Source of the DNA: Sphaerisporangium rufum
GTDB lineage: Bacteria > Actinomycetota > Actinomycetes > Streptosporangiales > Streptosporangiaceae
Direction of reading: 5' to 3'
Assembly (NCBI RefSeq): GCF_016863395.1
Contig: NZ_BOOU01000025.1
Span: 1-55,252 of the forward strand
DNA length: 55,252 nt
Shown: positions 34,998 to 44,900 of the stretch, piece after piece
Numbering within the stretch: the stretch's first letter is position 1
Layout: the number at the start of each line of letters is the position of its first letter
Made by a program: the position numbers and the translations under genes
The notes under the pieces: model-generated
The model's database searches: none
The model's input: the letters and a program-made list of their open reading frames with translations, nothing else
What the model was told of the DNA's origin: nothing

Positions 34998-35441
34998 GTG
35001 TCCCTCACCTTTCGCGCGAATCGTGCGCCCGCATCGGACGTCAGCGACCGCCTCCCGCTCCGGACCGCGGAGTGGGTCCTGGACGCCGACGCCGAGAGCG
35101 TTCGTGCGGCGCGCGTACTGGTCCGCAGCTCGCTACGGCGGTGGGGCGCCGGAACGCTCGTCGACGACTGCTCGCTGATCGTGAGCGAACTCGTGACGAA
35201 CGCCATCCGGCATGGTGGCACCGCCTTCTCGCTCAAGATCGGTTGCGACGGTTCGTGGGTGTACGGCGAGGTCTACGACCACGGCGACGGGCTGCCCTGC
35301 GCGGGCGCCGGTGACCTGGACGCCACCGACGGCCGCGGGCTCCTGATCGTCGGCATGCTCGCCGACGACTGGGGCGTCGTACCGGAGCGGGGCGGCGGGA
35401 AGACCGTATGGTTCATCACCGGGCACCATGGGAGCCCATGA
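34998..35441 (+). CDS. HATPase_c_2 (RsbW/anti-sigma-like) regulatory ATPase
   Basis: 147 residues forming a single GHKL ATPase domain: N box LIVSELVTNAIRHGG, G1 VYDHGDGLPC and TDGRGLLIVGMLADDWGV. No phospho-acceptor His or sensor part. GTG 34998 is preferred because AAGGAGGAG ends 3 nt upstream and the open frame before it crosses an operator. Unlike most genes of this class it has a perfect LacI-type operator in its leader, linking it to sugar status. It is divergent from the MOSC gene. Confidence 0.9.
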   Translation: MSLTFRANRAPASDVSDRLPLRTAEWVLDADAESVRAARVLVRSSLRRWGAGTLVDDCSLIVSELVTNAIRHGGTAFSLKIGCDGSWVYGEVYDHGDGLPCAGAGDLDATDGRGLLIVGMLADDWGVVPERGGGKTVWFITGHHGSP

Positions 35442-35517
35442 GCCGACCTCGCGGATCAGGGGTCTGTGAGGTCTCGTCGGGGCATGTTGATCACCGGGCG
35501 GTGCGTGCCCCGGCGAT

Positions 35518-35574
35518 CCGGTGCGGCTCGCGCCGCCCGGCCCTCCCCGGAGGGCCGGCCGCGAGCCGCACCGG
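35518..35574. terminator. Long two-part hairpin between convergent genes
   Basis: Outer perfect 15-bp stem (35518-35532 with 35560-35574) and inner 9-bp stem (35538-35546 with 35549-35557) separated by a small internal loop. It lies between the rightward ATPase gene and the leftward acyl-CoA dehydrogenase gene. Confidence 0.8.
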
Positions 35575-35592
35575 CGATCGCGTGACGCCGGA

Positions 35593-35622
35593 CCGGACGG
35601 GCCCGATGCCGGGCCCGTCCGG
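35593..35622. terminator. Second hairpin between convergent genes
   Basis: Perfect 12-bp stem (35593-35604 with 35611-35622) around a 6-nt loop, 20 bp before the end of the leftward acyl-CoA dehydrogenase gene. It is the first hairpin met by that transcript. Confidence 0.8.
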
Positions 35623-35642
35623 CCGGCAGGCGTCCGAGCCGG

Positions 35643-36806
35643 TCAGCGGAAGGCGTCCAGGCCGGTGAGCGCCCGGCCCAGGGTCAGCGCGTGCACCTCC
35701 TCGGTGCCCTCGTAGGTCGCGACCGTCTCCAGGTTCACCATGTGACGCATCACCGGGTACTCCAGCGTGATGCCGTTGGCGCCGTGCACCCCGCGCGCGG
35801 TGGCCGCCACCCGCTGCGCCGCGCGCACGTTCGCCAGCTTGCCGAAACTCACCTGGGAGTGGTGCGCCCGCCCGGCGTCCTTGAGCCGCCCGACGCGCAG
35901 CGCGGTCATCATCGCGTGGTTGACGTCGACCAGCATGTCGGCGAGCTTGCGCTGGGTCAGCTGGAACGCTCCGATGGGCCGGCCGAACTGCTCGCGCGTC
36001 TTGGCGTACTCGACCGAGGCCAGCAGGCAGGACCGCGCCGCGCCCGCCACCCCCCACACGATGCCGTACCTGGCCTCCGACAGGCACGACAGCGGCGCCT
36101 TCAGCCCTTCGGCGCCCGGCAGCAGCGCGCCGGCCGGCAGCCGGACCCCGTCCAGCACCAGCTCGGCGGTGATGGACGCGCGCAGCGACAGCTTGCGGTG
36201 CACCACGTTCGCGGTGAACCCCGGCGTCGAGCACGGCACCAGGAAGCCGCGGATGCCCTCGCCGGTGCCGGCCCACACGACCGCCACGTCGGCCACCGAG
36301 CCGTTGGTGATCCACATCTTGGTGCCGTCCAGCACCCAGTCGTCCCCGTCCCGCCGGGCCCGGGTGCGCATCGACCCCGGATCGCTGCCCGAGTCGTGCT
36401 CGGTCAGGGCGAAGCAGCCGAGCACCTCGCCGGTGGCCATCCGCGGCAGCCACTCCTGCTTCTGCGCGTCGGTGCCGTACCGGTGGATCGCGGTCATCGC
36501 CAGCGACCCCTGCACCGAGACGAAGCTGCGCAGCCCGCTGTCCACCGCCTCCAGCTCGCGGCAGGCCAGGCCGTAGCTGACCGCGCTGGTCCCCGCGCAG
36601 CCGTACCCGGTCAGGTGCATGCCGAAGACGCCGAGCTTGCCCAGGTCCCTGGCCAGCCCGCGCGGGTCGGGGATCGTGCCGGCGTCGAACCAGTCGGCCA
36701 CGTGCGGCATCAGCTCGGCGGCCGAGAAGTCGGCCACCGCGTCCCGGATCGCGCGCTCCTCGTCGGAGAGCTCGCGGTCCACGTCGAGGAAGTCCTGAGG
36801 GTCCAT
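35643..36806 (-). CDS. Acyl-CoA dehydrogenase, glutaryl-CoA dehydrogenase type
   Basis: 387-residue flavoenzyme with the N-terminal helical domain, the FAD-loop region CFALTEHDSGSDPGSM, WITNGS and the C-terminal helical domain. The ending YEGTEEVHALTLGRALTGLDAF strongly resembles glutaryl-CoA dehydrogenases (YEGTxxIHxLILGRxITGxxAF), with catalytic base Glu366. It would turn glutaryl-CoA into crotonyl-CoA and CO2 during lysine or tryptophan breakdown. It is a single gene, flanked by terminators on both sides. Confidence 0.9.
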   Translation of the reverse strand: MDPQDFLDVDRELSDEERAIRDAVADFSAAELMPHVADWFDAGTIPDPRGLARDLGKLGVFGMHLTGYGCAGTSAVSYGLACRELEAVDSGLRSFVSVQGSLAMTAIHRYGTDAQKQEWLPRMATGEVLGCFALTEHDSGSDPGSMRTRARRDGDDWVLDGTKMWITNGSVADVAVVWAGTGEGIRGFLVPCSTPGFTANVVHRKLSLRASITAELVLDGVRLPAGALLPGAEGLKAPLSCLSEARYGIVWGVAGAARSCLLASVEYAKTREQFGRPIGAFQLTQRKLADMLVDVNHAMMTALRVGRLKDAGRAHHSQVSFGKLANVRAAQRVAATARGVHGANGITLEYPVMRHMVNLETVATYEGTEEVHALTLGRALTGLDAFR

Positions 36807-36917
36807 GTCACCGCCGAAACGATCAGGGAGATGCGCGTTGCCGCCGCTCCTGTTACTCAGCAGCCAATCACAGCCGGCCGGCCCCGCCCAACGCGCCCCG
36901 CGCGGCGGTCCGACGCC

Positions 36918-36953
36918 GGCGTCCCGGGACGCGGCGGCCCGCCCCGGGACGCC
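36918..36953 (-). terminator. Hairpin after secA2
   Basis: Perfect 11-bp inverted repeat (36918-36928 with 36943-36953), loop 14 nt, 30 bp past the secA2 stop. Confidence 0.65.
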
Positions 36954-36982
36954 GCGTCACCGGCACGCCGGGCCGGGCAGGG

Positions 36983-39253
36983 TCACTCCTCTTCGCCGGA
37001 CCTGCGCCGGCCGCCGCCGGTCGAGCCGAGGCGGCGCAGCACCCGGTCGAAGGCGTCGCCGAACGGGTTCTCCTGCACCATGTAGGTCCAGGTGGACGTG
37101 GGCCGGGCCAACCCGGTGCCCAGGGGGTCCAGGCCGTCCTCGGTGATCACCGCGTTCTCGAACGTCTCGACCGACCGGCGCGCCACCTCGTCCTCCAGCC
37201 GGCGGTAGGCGGCGACCGCCTCCCGGTGGAACTCGTCCAGCGGCCGCAGCCGGTGGCCGAGCGCGCGCAGGTGGATGCCCTCGCGCACGTCCGACATGAA
37301 ACCGAGGTATTCGGTCCAGCAGCGGTCCAGGTGGTACAGCACGATCTGCCGGGCCGCCTCGCCGAGGACCTTCTCGCCGGCGCTCTCGGTCAGCTCCTTC
37401 CAGCGCTCGGGGCGGGCCCGGGCCAGCGCGTCGGCGGCGGACTCGCCGTGCAGCACCTTGTCCCGCTGCTCCAGCACCTGCCCGCGCTGCAGCTCCAGCA
37501 GCCGGGTGTAGCGCCAGGTGTTGCGGTGGATCTCCAGATTGGCGCCCTCGGCGACCCGCTGGGCGTGCCCGACGATCCAGCCCGCCCGCTTGTGCCGGAC
37601 GACCCCGTCCTGGTCGGCGGGCGGCAGCGCCTCGCCGGCGGCGTGCTGGGCGATCAGATCGTCCTCCAGGCTGACCAGGAAGACCGAGCCGCCCGGGTCG
37701 CCCTGCCGGCCGGCCCGGCCGCGGAGCTGGTCGTCCAGCCGGCTGCTCGGGTGCCGGCCGGCGCCGATGACGTACAGCCCGCCGAGCTCGGCCACCCCCT
37801 CGCCCAGCCGGATGTCGGTGCCGCGCCCGGCCATCTGGGTGGACACGGTGATCGCGCCGCGCGCGCCCGCCTCGGCGATGATCGCGGCCTCCTCCGCGTC
37901 GTTCTTGGCGTTCAGCACCACGCAGGACAGCCCTTCGGCGCGCAGGCCCTCGGCCAGCCGCTCGGACTCCGAGACGTCCAGGGTGCCGACCAGGACCGGC
38001 CGGCCCGCCTCGTGCACCTTGGCGATCTCGTCGACCAGGGCGCGCTCCTTGTCGGTGACGGTGCCGTACACCCGGTCCGGCTCGTCCACCCGCACGCAGG
38101 GGCGGTTCGGCGGGATCACCGCGACCTTCAGGCCGTAGAACTCGCGCAGCTGCTCCTCCACCGCCACCGCGGTGCCGGTCATGCCGCAGATCTCCGGGTA
38201 GCGGCGGATCAGCCCTTGCACGGTGATCGAGTCGAGGATCTCGCCGGTCTCGCTGGCCGGCAGCGCCTCCTTGGCCTCCACGGCCGCCTGCAGGCCGTCC
38301 GGCCACCGCTGCAGGGTCGCCACCCGGCCGCGCGACTGGCTGATCAGCTGGACCCGGCCGTCGCGGACCAGGTAGTCGACGTCCCGGGTGAGCAGCGCGT
38401 GGGCGTGCAGCGCCAGGTTGATCCGGGTCAGCTCGTCGGGGGACTCGTACAGGTTGATGCCGCCGAGCGCCTTCTCGACGGCGTCGGTGCCCTTGGTGGT
38501 GAGGAAGACGTTGCGCCCCTGCTCGTCCAGCTCGTAGTGGTAGCCCTTGGACAGCCGCCGCACCAGCTCGGCCGCCTCCGGCGCGTCCGCGCCCGGGTCG
38601 GCGGCGCCGGCCAGCACCAGCGGCACCCGGGCCTCGTCCACCAGCACCGAGTCCGCCTCGTCGATCACCGCCACCGACGGCTCGGGCACGATGAGATCGG
38701 CGGCGGAGGTGGCCATCCGGTCGCGCAGCACGTCGAAGCCGGCCTCGCTGACCGAGGCGTAGGTGACGTCCCTGGCGTAGGCCTCCCGGCGCTCCTCGGG
38801 GGTGGAGGACTGGCCGACCCAGCCCACCGACACCCCGAGCGCCTCGTAGAACGGCCCCATCCACTCGGCGTCCCGGCGGGCGAGGTAGTCGTTCACCGAG
38901 ATGACGTGCACCCGCTTGCCGCGCAGCGCGTGCCCGGCGGCGGCGATCGCCCCCGACAGCGTCTTGCCCTCGCCGGTCGCCATCTCGGCGACGTGCCCGG
39001 ACAGCAGCGCGAGCGCGCCGACCAGCTGCACGTCGAACGGCCGCATATCGATCGTCCGGCGGGCCGCCTCCCGGGCGATCGCGCAGAAGTCGGCGAGATC
39101 GTCCAGCGTGGGACGCGGCAGCTCCGCGAGGTCGCGGAACCGGTCCTCCCGCGCGCCGGCCTGCGCGGCGACGCGCTGGAAGGCGCCGATGCCCACGCTG
39201 CCCGGGCGGTCCAGGGCGTTCCTGATGAATCTCGGTATCGAGGCCACGTCCAC
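36983..39253 (-). CDS. secA2: Accessory Sec translocase ATPase SecA2
   Basis: 756 residues, shorter than housekeeping SecA (over 900 in actinobacteria) because the C-terminal linker and zinc-binding tail are absent. Walker A MATGEGKT at 91-98, DEAD-type Walker B VIDEAD at 195-200, then the preprotein cross-linking region, nucleotide-binding fold 2 ([29 protein letters not shown]) and the helical scaffold and wing domains. It powers export of a subset of proteins at the membrane. GTG 39253 is chosen; a GTG two codons later is also possible. The DHA2 exporter gene lies 44 bp upstream on the same strand. Confidence 0.93.
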   Translation of the reverse strand: MDVASIPRFIRNALDRPGSVGIGAFQRVAAQAGAREDRFRDLAELPRPTLDDLADFCAIAREAARRTIDMRPFDVQLVGALALLSGHVAEMATGEGKTLSGAIAAAGHALRGKRVHVISVNDYLARRDAEWMGPFYEALGVSVGWVGQSSTPEERREAYARDVTYASVSEAGFDVLRDRMATSAADLIVPEPSVAVIDEADSVLVDEARVPLVLAGAADPGADAPEAAELVRRLSKGYHYELDEQGRNVFLTTKGTDAVEKALGGINLYESPDELTRINLALHAHALLTRDVDYLVRDGRVQLISQSRGRVATLQRWPDGLQAAVEAKEALPASETGEILDSITVQGLIRRYPEICGMTGTAVAVEEQLREFYGLKVAVIPPNRPCVRVDEPDRVYGTVTDKERALVDEIAKVHEAGRPVLVGTLDVSESERLAEGLRAEGLSCVVLNAKNDAEEAAIIAEAGARGAITVSTQMAGRGTDIRLGEGVAELGGLYVIGAGRHPSSRLDDQLRGRAGRQGDPGGSVFLVSLEDDLIAQHAAGEALPPADQDGVVRHKRAGWIVGHAQRVAEGANLEIHRNTWRYTRLLELQRGQVLEQRDKVLHGESAADALARARPERWKELTESAGEKVLGEAARQIVLYHLDRCWTEYLGFMSDVREGIHLRALGHRLRPLDEFHREAVAAYRRLEDEVARRSVETFENAVITEDGLDPLGTGLARPTSTWTYMVQENPFGDAFDRVLRRLGSTGGGRRRSGEEE

Positions 39254-39297
39254 TCCAACGCCTTACGACGACTCTGACGTTCCCGCCCCCCGCGGCG

Positions 39298-40827
39298 TCA
39301 GGTGCTGCGCGCGGGTACTTCCGGCCGGGCGGAGGCCGGCCGGTCGGAGAGCGGGATCTCCTTGACGAAGAATGCCAGCAAGAACCCCACCGCGACGACC
39401 GGCGCCACGTACAGGAAGATCGGCGGCAGCGCGGCGGCGTAGGCGCCGGCGATCGCCTGCCTGGTGGCGGGCGGCAGGTACTGCAGCGCCTGGGGGGTGA
39501 GCGCGTTCGGGCCGCCGGGCGGCAGCGCCACCCGGCCGGCGGCGAACGCGTCGGTCAGCCGGTGGATGAACACCGCGCCCACCAGGGAGGTGCCGAGGGA
39601 GGCGCCGGTCTGCCGGAAGTAGTTCACCGCCGAGGTGGCCGTGCCGACGTCCCGGTGCGGCACCGCGTTCTGCACGATCAGCACCAGGGTCTGCATCACC
39701 AGGCCGAGCCCGAACCCGGTGACGAACATGTAACAGGCGTTCAGCGCCATCGACGACTCGGCGGTCATCCGGGACAGCAGCACCAGGCCGACCACCAGGA
39801 TCCCCATCCCGGCGATGGGGATCATCCGGTACCGCCCGGTCCGGGTGATGACGCGCCCGGAGCCGATCGAGGTGATGGTCATCCCGGCCACCATGGGCAG
39901 CATCAGCAGCCCGGCGCCGGTCGCGCTGGCGCCGTTCACCATCTGCAGGAAGGTGGGCAGGTAGGCGACCGCGGCGAACATGCCGACCCCGACGAACACC
40001 CCGATGGCCGCCGGGACGGTGAACAGCCGGTCGCGGAACAGGCGCAGCGGGATCACCGGCTCGGCCGCGGCCCGCTCGGCCAGCACGAACCCGCCGGCCA
40101 GCAGCACCGCGCCGGCCGCCAGCGCGATGATCACCGGTGAGTCCCACGGATAGGTGGTGCCGCCCCAGCTGGTGACCAGCACCACGCAGGCCGAGACGCC
40201 GGCCAGCAGCGCGGTGCCCGCCACGTCCAGCCGGGGCCGCCCGGCCGGCCGGGGCAGGCGCAGCACGACGGCGGTGATGACCAGCGCGAGCAGGCCGAGC
40301 GGCAGGTTCACATAGAAGCACCAGCGCCACCCGGCGTGGTCGGTGAAGTAGCCGCCGATGAGCGGGCCGGCCACCGACGACAGGCCCCACACCGCGCCGA
40401 TGACGCCGGTGTAGCGGCCGCGCTCCCGGGGCGAGACCAGGTCCGCCACGATCGCCTGCACGCCGATCATCAGCCCGCCGCCGCCCAGCCCCTGCAACGC
40501 CCGGAACGCGATCAGCTCCGGCATGCTGCGCGCCATGCCGCACAGCACCGACCCGGCCAGGAAGATCACGATGGCCGCCTGGAAGACGATCTTCCGGCCG
40601 ACCAGGTCGCCGAGCTTGCCGTAGATCGGCAGGCCGATGGTCGAGGCGAGGATGTAGGCGGTGACGATCCACCCGATGTGCTCCAGCCCGTGCAGGTCGC
40701 CGACGATGGTCGGCAGCGCGGTGGAGACGATCGTCTGGTCCAGCGCGGCCAGCAGCAGGGCCAGCATCAGGCCGGCGAACACCACGTTGACCTGCCGGCC
40801 GCTCAGCCGCGGCACCTCCACGTTCAC
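39298..40827 (-). CDS. DHA2-family MFS drug exporter (EmrB/QacA type)
   Basis: 509 residues with a 14-helix layout. Motifs: LAALDQTIVSTALPTIVGDL in helix 1, GKLGDLVGRKIVF in loop 2-3, RALQGLGGGGLM, and motif C-like GAVWGLSSVAGPLIGGYF in helix 5, all typical of proton-driven multidrug exporters. The GTG at 40827 is preceded by GAGGCGG. It lies 44 bp upstream of secA2; no adjacent TetR or MarR regulator is seen. Confidence 0.93.
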   Translation of the reverse strand: MNVEVPRLSGRQVNVVFAGLMLALLLAALDQTIVSTALPTIVGDLHGLEHIGWIVTAYILASTIGLPIYGKLGDLVGRKIVFQAAIVIFLAGSVLCGMARSMPELIAFRALQGLGGGGLMIGVQAIVADLVSPRERGRYTGVIGAVWGLSSVAGPLIGGYFTDHAGWRWCFYVNLPLGLLALVITAVVLRLPRPAGRPRLDVAGTALLAGVSACVVLVTSWGGTTYPWDSPVIIALAAGAVLLAGGFVLAERAAAEPVIPLRLFRDRLFTVPAAIGVFVGVGMFAAVAYLPTFLQMVNGASATGAGLLMLPMVAGMTITSIGSGRVITRTGRYRMIPIAGMGILVVGLVLLSRMTAESSMALNACYMFVTGFGLGLVMQTLVLIVQNAVPHRDVGTATSAVNYFRQTGASLGTSLVGAVFIHRLTDAFAAGRVALPPGGPNALTPQALQYLPPATRQAIAGAYAAALPPIFLYVAPVVAVGFLLAFFVKEIPLSDRPASARPEVPARST

Positions 40828-41062
40828 GTCGGCCGCCTCTCCGCGTCTCCGCCTGATGAGCGTCGCATGTCGTACCCAGCCGGATCGCGTTCAGGCGTCC
40901 GCCGCCGGGCCCGCGCGGCGAAGCGCTGTCCGGAGCAGGGCATCTCGTCCCGGTCTCTTGGCGCGCGGTCCGGTTCGCGGTAAACCCGATGAAAGGCGAT
41001 TCCTCTGGCCCGGCGAACGATCATACGTTCAACGGGGGTGTCTCGGCCACGGGAGGCGGACA

Positions 41063-41941
41063 TTGACCCACGTCGTGTGCACGGACGACGGCAGACGACT
41101 CTCGGTGGAGGAGATGGGCAAGTCGGACGGGGATCCCGTCTTCCTCCTGCACGGCACCCCGGGCAGCAGGATCGGTCCGCACCCGAGGATCTCCGTGCTG
41201 TACTGGCTCGGCGTGCGGCTGATCACCTTCGATCGGCCGGGTTACGGCGGCTCCGACCGCCAGGTCGGGCGGTCGGTCGGCAGCGTGGCCGGCGACGTGT
41301 CGGCGATCGCGGATCACCTGGGGCTGGACCGGTTCTCGGTGGTGGGGCGCTCGGGCGGCGGGCCGCACGCGCTCGCCTGTGCCGCGCTGCTGCCCGAGCG
41401 TGTCCTGCGGGTGGCCGTGCTGGTCGGTCTCGCTCCGCACGCCGCCGAGGGCCTGGACTGGTTCGGCGGGATGACCCCGTCCAACGTCACCGAGTACACC
41501 GTCGCGCTCAGCGGACGCCACCGGTTCGCCGACTGGCTCGCCCCGGCCGCCCGGGAGATCCGGGCGGATCCGGCCAGCCTGATCGCCGGGCTGTACGCCG
41601 AACTGCCGGAGGCGGACCGCCGGATGGTCAACAATCCCGGCGTGCGCGACATGTTGCTGCGCAACTACGCCGAGGCCCTGCGCCGGTCCGAGGACGGCTG
41701 GGTCGACGACGCGATCGCCTTCTGCTCGCCATGGGGCTTCGACCCGGCGGACATCACGGTGCCCACCCTGCTCTGGCACGGCGGCCAGGACCGCTTCTCG
41801 CCCATCGACCACTCCCGCTGGCTGGCCACGCGCATCCGGACCGCCACCATGTGGGAGGAGCCGGAGGCCGCGCACTTCGGTGCCCTGGCCGCGCTCCCGG
41901 ACCTGCTTCCCTGGCTGGTGAACGGCGAGGACGCCGCCTGA
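41063..41941 (+). CDS. Alpha/beta-hydrolase
   Basis: 292 residues with a canonical alpha/beta-hydrolase core: oxyanion HGTPGS at 30-35, nucleophile elbow GRSGG (Ser97), acid Asp243 in HGGQDRFSP and His271 in EAAHFGAL. TTG 41063 is chosen as the start because GGGAGG lies 6 nt upstream and the fold begins right after it, with no ATG or GTG in a better place; a rare TTG start implies modest expression. It converges tail-to-tail with fxsT with no bases between the stop codons. Confidence 0.88.
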   Translation: MTHVVCTDDGRRLSVEEMGKSDGDPVFLLHGTPGSRIGPHPRISVLYWLGVRLITFDRPGYGGSDRQVGRSVGSVAGDVSAIADHLGLDRFSVVGRSGGGPHALACAALLPERVLRVAVLVGLAPHAAEGLDWFGGMTPSNVTEYTVALSGRHRFADWLAPAAREIRADPASLIAGLYAELPEADRRMVNNPGVRDMLLRNYAEALRRSEDGWVDDAIAFCSPWGFDPADITVPTLLWHGGQDRFSPIDHSRWLATRIRTATMWEEPEAAHFGALAALPDLLPWLVNGEDAA

Positions 41942-44900
41942 TCACCAGGGCTGCAGCTCCAGGTCCCGGGTGATCTTGCGCCAGGCCGCGAGATCGGCGA
42001 TGTAGGGGTGATCGTCGCCGAGGGCGGCGCGCATGGAGTGCAGCACCTGCTCACGCATCCGCCGTCCTTCGGCGGACCGCCCGGCGGCGTTCAGCGTGAC
42101 CGACAGATTCGCCTCGCACACGAGCGTGTCAGGGTGTTCAGGACCGAGGATGGCCGTCAACCGCCGCAGGGTGTCCTGGAGCAGTTCCTCGGCCCCGGCC
42201 AGGTCGCCGGCCTCCGACCGGCCGTTCGCCACGTTCGTCGCGCAGTTGAGCGTCAGCGGGTGGTCGGGCCCCAGCTTGTCGATGAACGCGCGGTAGGTGG
42301 ACTCGGCCAGCCCGTCATCCGGCGCCGGATCTTCCCAGTGGCGCCGGTAACAGGCGAGATTGATGGCCGCCACCAGCGTGTTGGGATGCTCGTCGCCCAG
42401 CGTCCGCCGGTAGTACTCGGTGACCTCGGCGGCGGCGTTCCTGGCGGCGGCCGGCTCCCCGGTCCGCGCCTGGCAGGCCGCGAGTTCCAGGCGGCACAGC
42501 ACGGCCTCCGGATGCCCGCTGCCGTACCGTTGCACGTACCGCTCGTAGGTCTCCTCGGCCAGCGCGCGCGCCTCGCGCTCCAGGCCGGCCCGCCGCAGCG
42601 AGGTGGCCAGGCCGGTGGCCGCCCGCAGGGTCTCCACGAACGACTCGCCGAGCACCTGGCCGTACAGCTCGGCGGTCTGCCGCATCATCTCCACGGCCTC
42701 GGAGAAGTGGCCCAGCTCCCGCAGGTCGCGGGCCAGGTGGGTGGTGGTGTGCAGGGTATAGGGATGCCGGGCGCCGATGACCTTGCGGCGATGTTCCACC
42801 GTCTCCTGGTCCAGGTCCCGGGCGGCGATGAAGTCCCCGGCGAGCCGCAGGCTGATGCCCAGATTGTGCGCGGCCATCAACGTCCGGGGGTGGTCCTCGT
42901 CGAACAGGTCCTTGGTCCGGTCGTAGGTCTGGCGGCCGACCCGCAGGGCCCCCTGGAAGTCGCCCAGCGCGCGCAGGTCGGCCGCCAGGCTGCCGGCGGT
43001 GGACAGCGTGTAGGGATGGGTCTCGCCCAGTTCCCTGGTCTGGTGGGTGAGCACCTGGGTGTCCACGTCGTGCGCCTCGGCGTACCGGCCCATCGACCGG
43101 AGGGTGTTGGCGATGTGGAACCGGAGATGCACGGTCTGCCGGTCGTCCACCCCGAGCTTGACGTTCCACTTCTCCTCCAGCTCGTTGCCGAGCCGGAGGC
43201 TGGCCTCGTACTCGCCGCGCTTCCACAGGTAGCGCACCCGGTCGATGAGCAGCGTGCGGATGGCCTCCTCGTCGCACTCGGCGGCATCGGACGGCCCGAG
43301 ATGCGGCCAGATCTCGTCGTAGCGCGGCCAGTTCTCCGGGTCGTCGGTGTCGCCGCGCCGGGGTCGCCCGGCCACCAGGATGCGGTGCACCTCGTGGACG
43401 GTGGTCTCCCGCTGGTCGGAATCCATCCGGGCGCGCACCACGGCCTGGATCAGCCGGTGGACCTGGATGGAATTCGCCGCCTGGTCGACCCGGGCCAGCG
43501 CGTACCGGCCGAGCTGCCGGATGACCGGGCCGAGCATGAGCTTGTCCGACATCCGGCTGTCGAGGGGCCGCAGGCACTCCAGCATCGCGTCGCAGTAGAG
43601 CATGTCCAGCGCCACCGGCTCGGGCCCGAAGAAGGCGAGCAGTTCCAGCAGCCGGGCCGAGGCGGGCGACTGCCGGCGCAGCCGGTCGAAGGACAGGTCC
43701 CAGGTGGTGACGACGGACGTCGGATAGTCGGTGGGCTGCTCGGCCTGCTGCAGCATCTTGGCCGCCTGCTTCTCCAGCAGCACCACGTACTCGTCGGAGG
43801 GCATGCCGGTCTGCTGCAACCACGCGCCGGCCTGCTCGATGGCGAGGGGAAGGTCACCGAGCGCGGAGGCCACCTTGTCGGCGTCGGAGAGGCTCAGCCC
43901 GGGCGCCCGGCGGCGCAGGTGCTCCACGCTCTCCTCGCGGGTGAAGACGTTGATCTCGAGCGGGTCGGCGACCTGCGACCACGCCGGGTTCCGTGAGGTG
44001 ATCAGGATGTGCCCGGTGCCGCTCGGCAGGTACGGCTCCAGGTCCTTGGGGTCGTCGGCGTTGTCGAAGATGAGCAGCCATCGGCCGTGCGGGCGGCCCA
44101 GCCGCAGCGCCTCCTTCGCCGCCTTGGCGGCATCGGCCACGGTGTCCCGCGTCGGCAGGTCGAGCGCTTCGGCCAGCTCGGCCAGCCGTGGGTTGATCTG
44201 CTCCAGGTGCTCGGCCGCGATCCACCAGATGACGTCGTAGTCGGCCATGAAGCGGTGGGCGTACTCCAGCGCGACCTGGGTCTTGCCCACGCCGCCCAGG
44301 CCGTAGAGCGCCTGGGGAAGCACCACCGTCTTGCTGCCGCTCACGATCTGGTCGCGCAGCTTCTCCAGTACGGCGTTGCGACCGGTGAAGGCGGCGTTGC
44401 GGGTGGTGACATTCCACACCACGGGCCGGATACCGGGGAACCGCGGGCCGGCCACGTCCTCGGCGACGGTGTCGCCGGACGCCTGGGCCGGGCGTCCGAG
44501 CGCGCGGAGCAGGGACTCGATGGCCTCGGACTCCGACAGACCGGCCCTGGTGAGATCCACGATCGTGCGCTCGCCCCCGGCGGTGGTGACCCGCGCGTCC
44601 CCCACCCGGGCGGTCACCTCGCGCAGCCGGCCGCCCTGACCGGACGAGGCCGCGATCAGCCGGCCGAGCGCCTGCGCCTGGACCGAGCGCAGGTAGGCGG
44701 GGGAGTGCACCGCGACGACGTAACCGACGCCCGCCGGCTTGTCCTTGGCGGGAGATCCGGTGGGCACGTGCGGTGCCACCCGGAAGCCGGCCCGCTCCAG
44801 GACCGAGGTGATCCAGTCGGCCCACATGCGGTCTTCGGGCACGTAGCTGAGCAGGACGTCCTGTGACACGGTGGCCTGCCGGCGGATGAAGGCGTCCCGC

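Noticed and set aside
41063-41941. Alpha/beta hydrolase as a protease or tailoring enzyme of the Fxs peptide
   Set aside because: It is convergent with fxsT and has its own promoter side; nothing in its sequence indicates peptidase specificity, so it was left out of the system.
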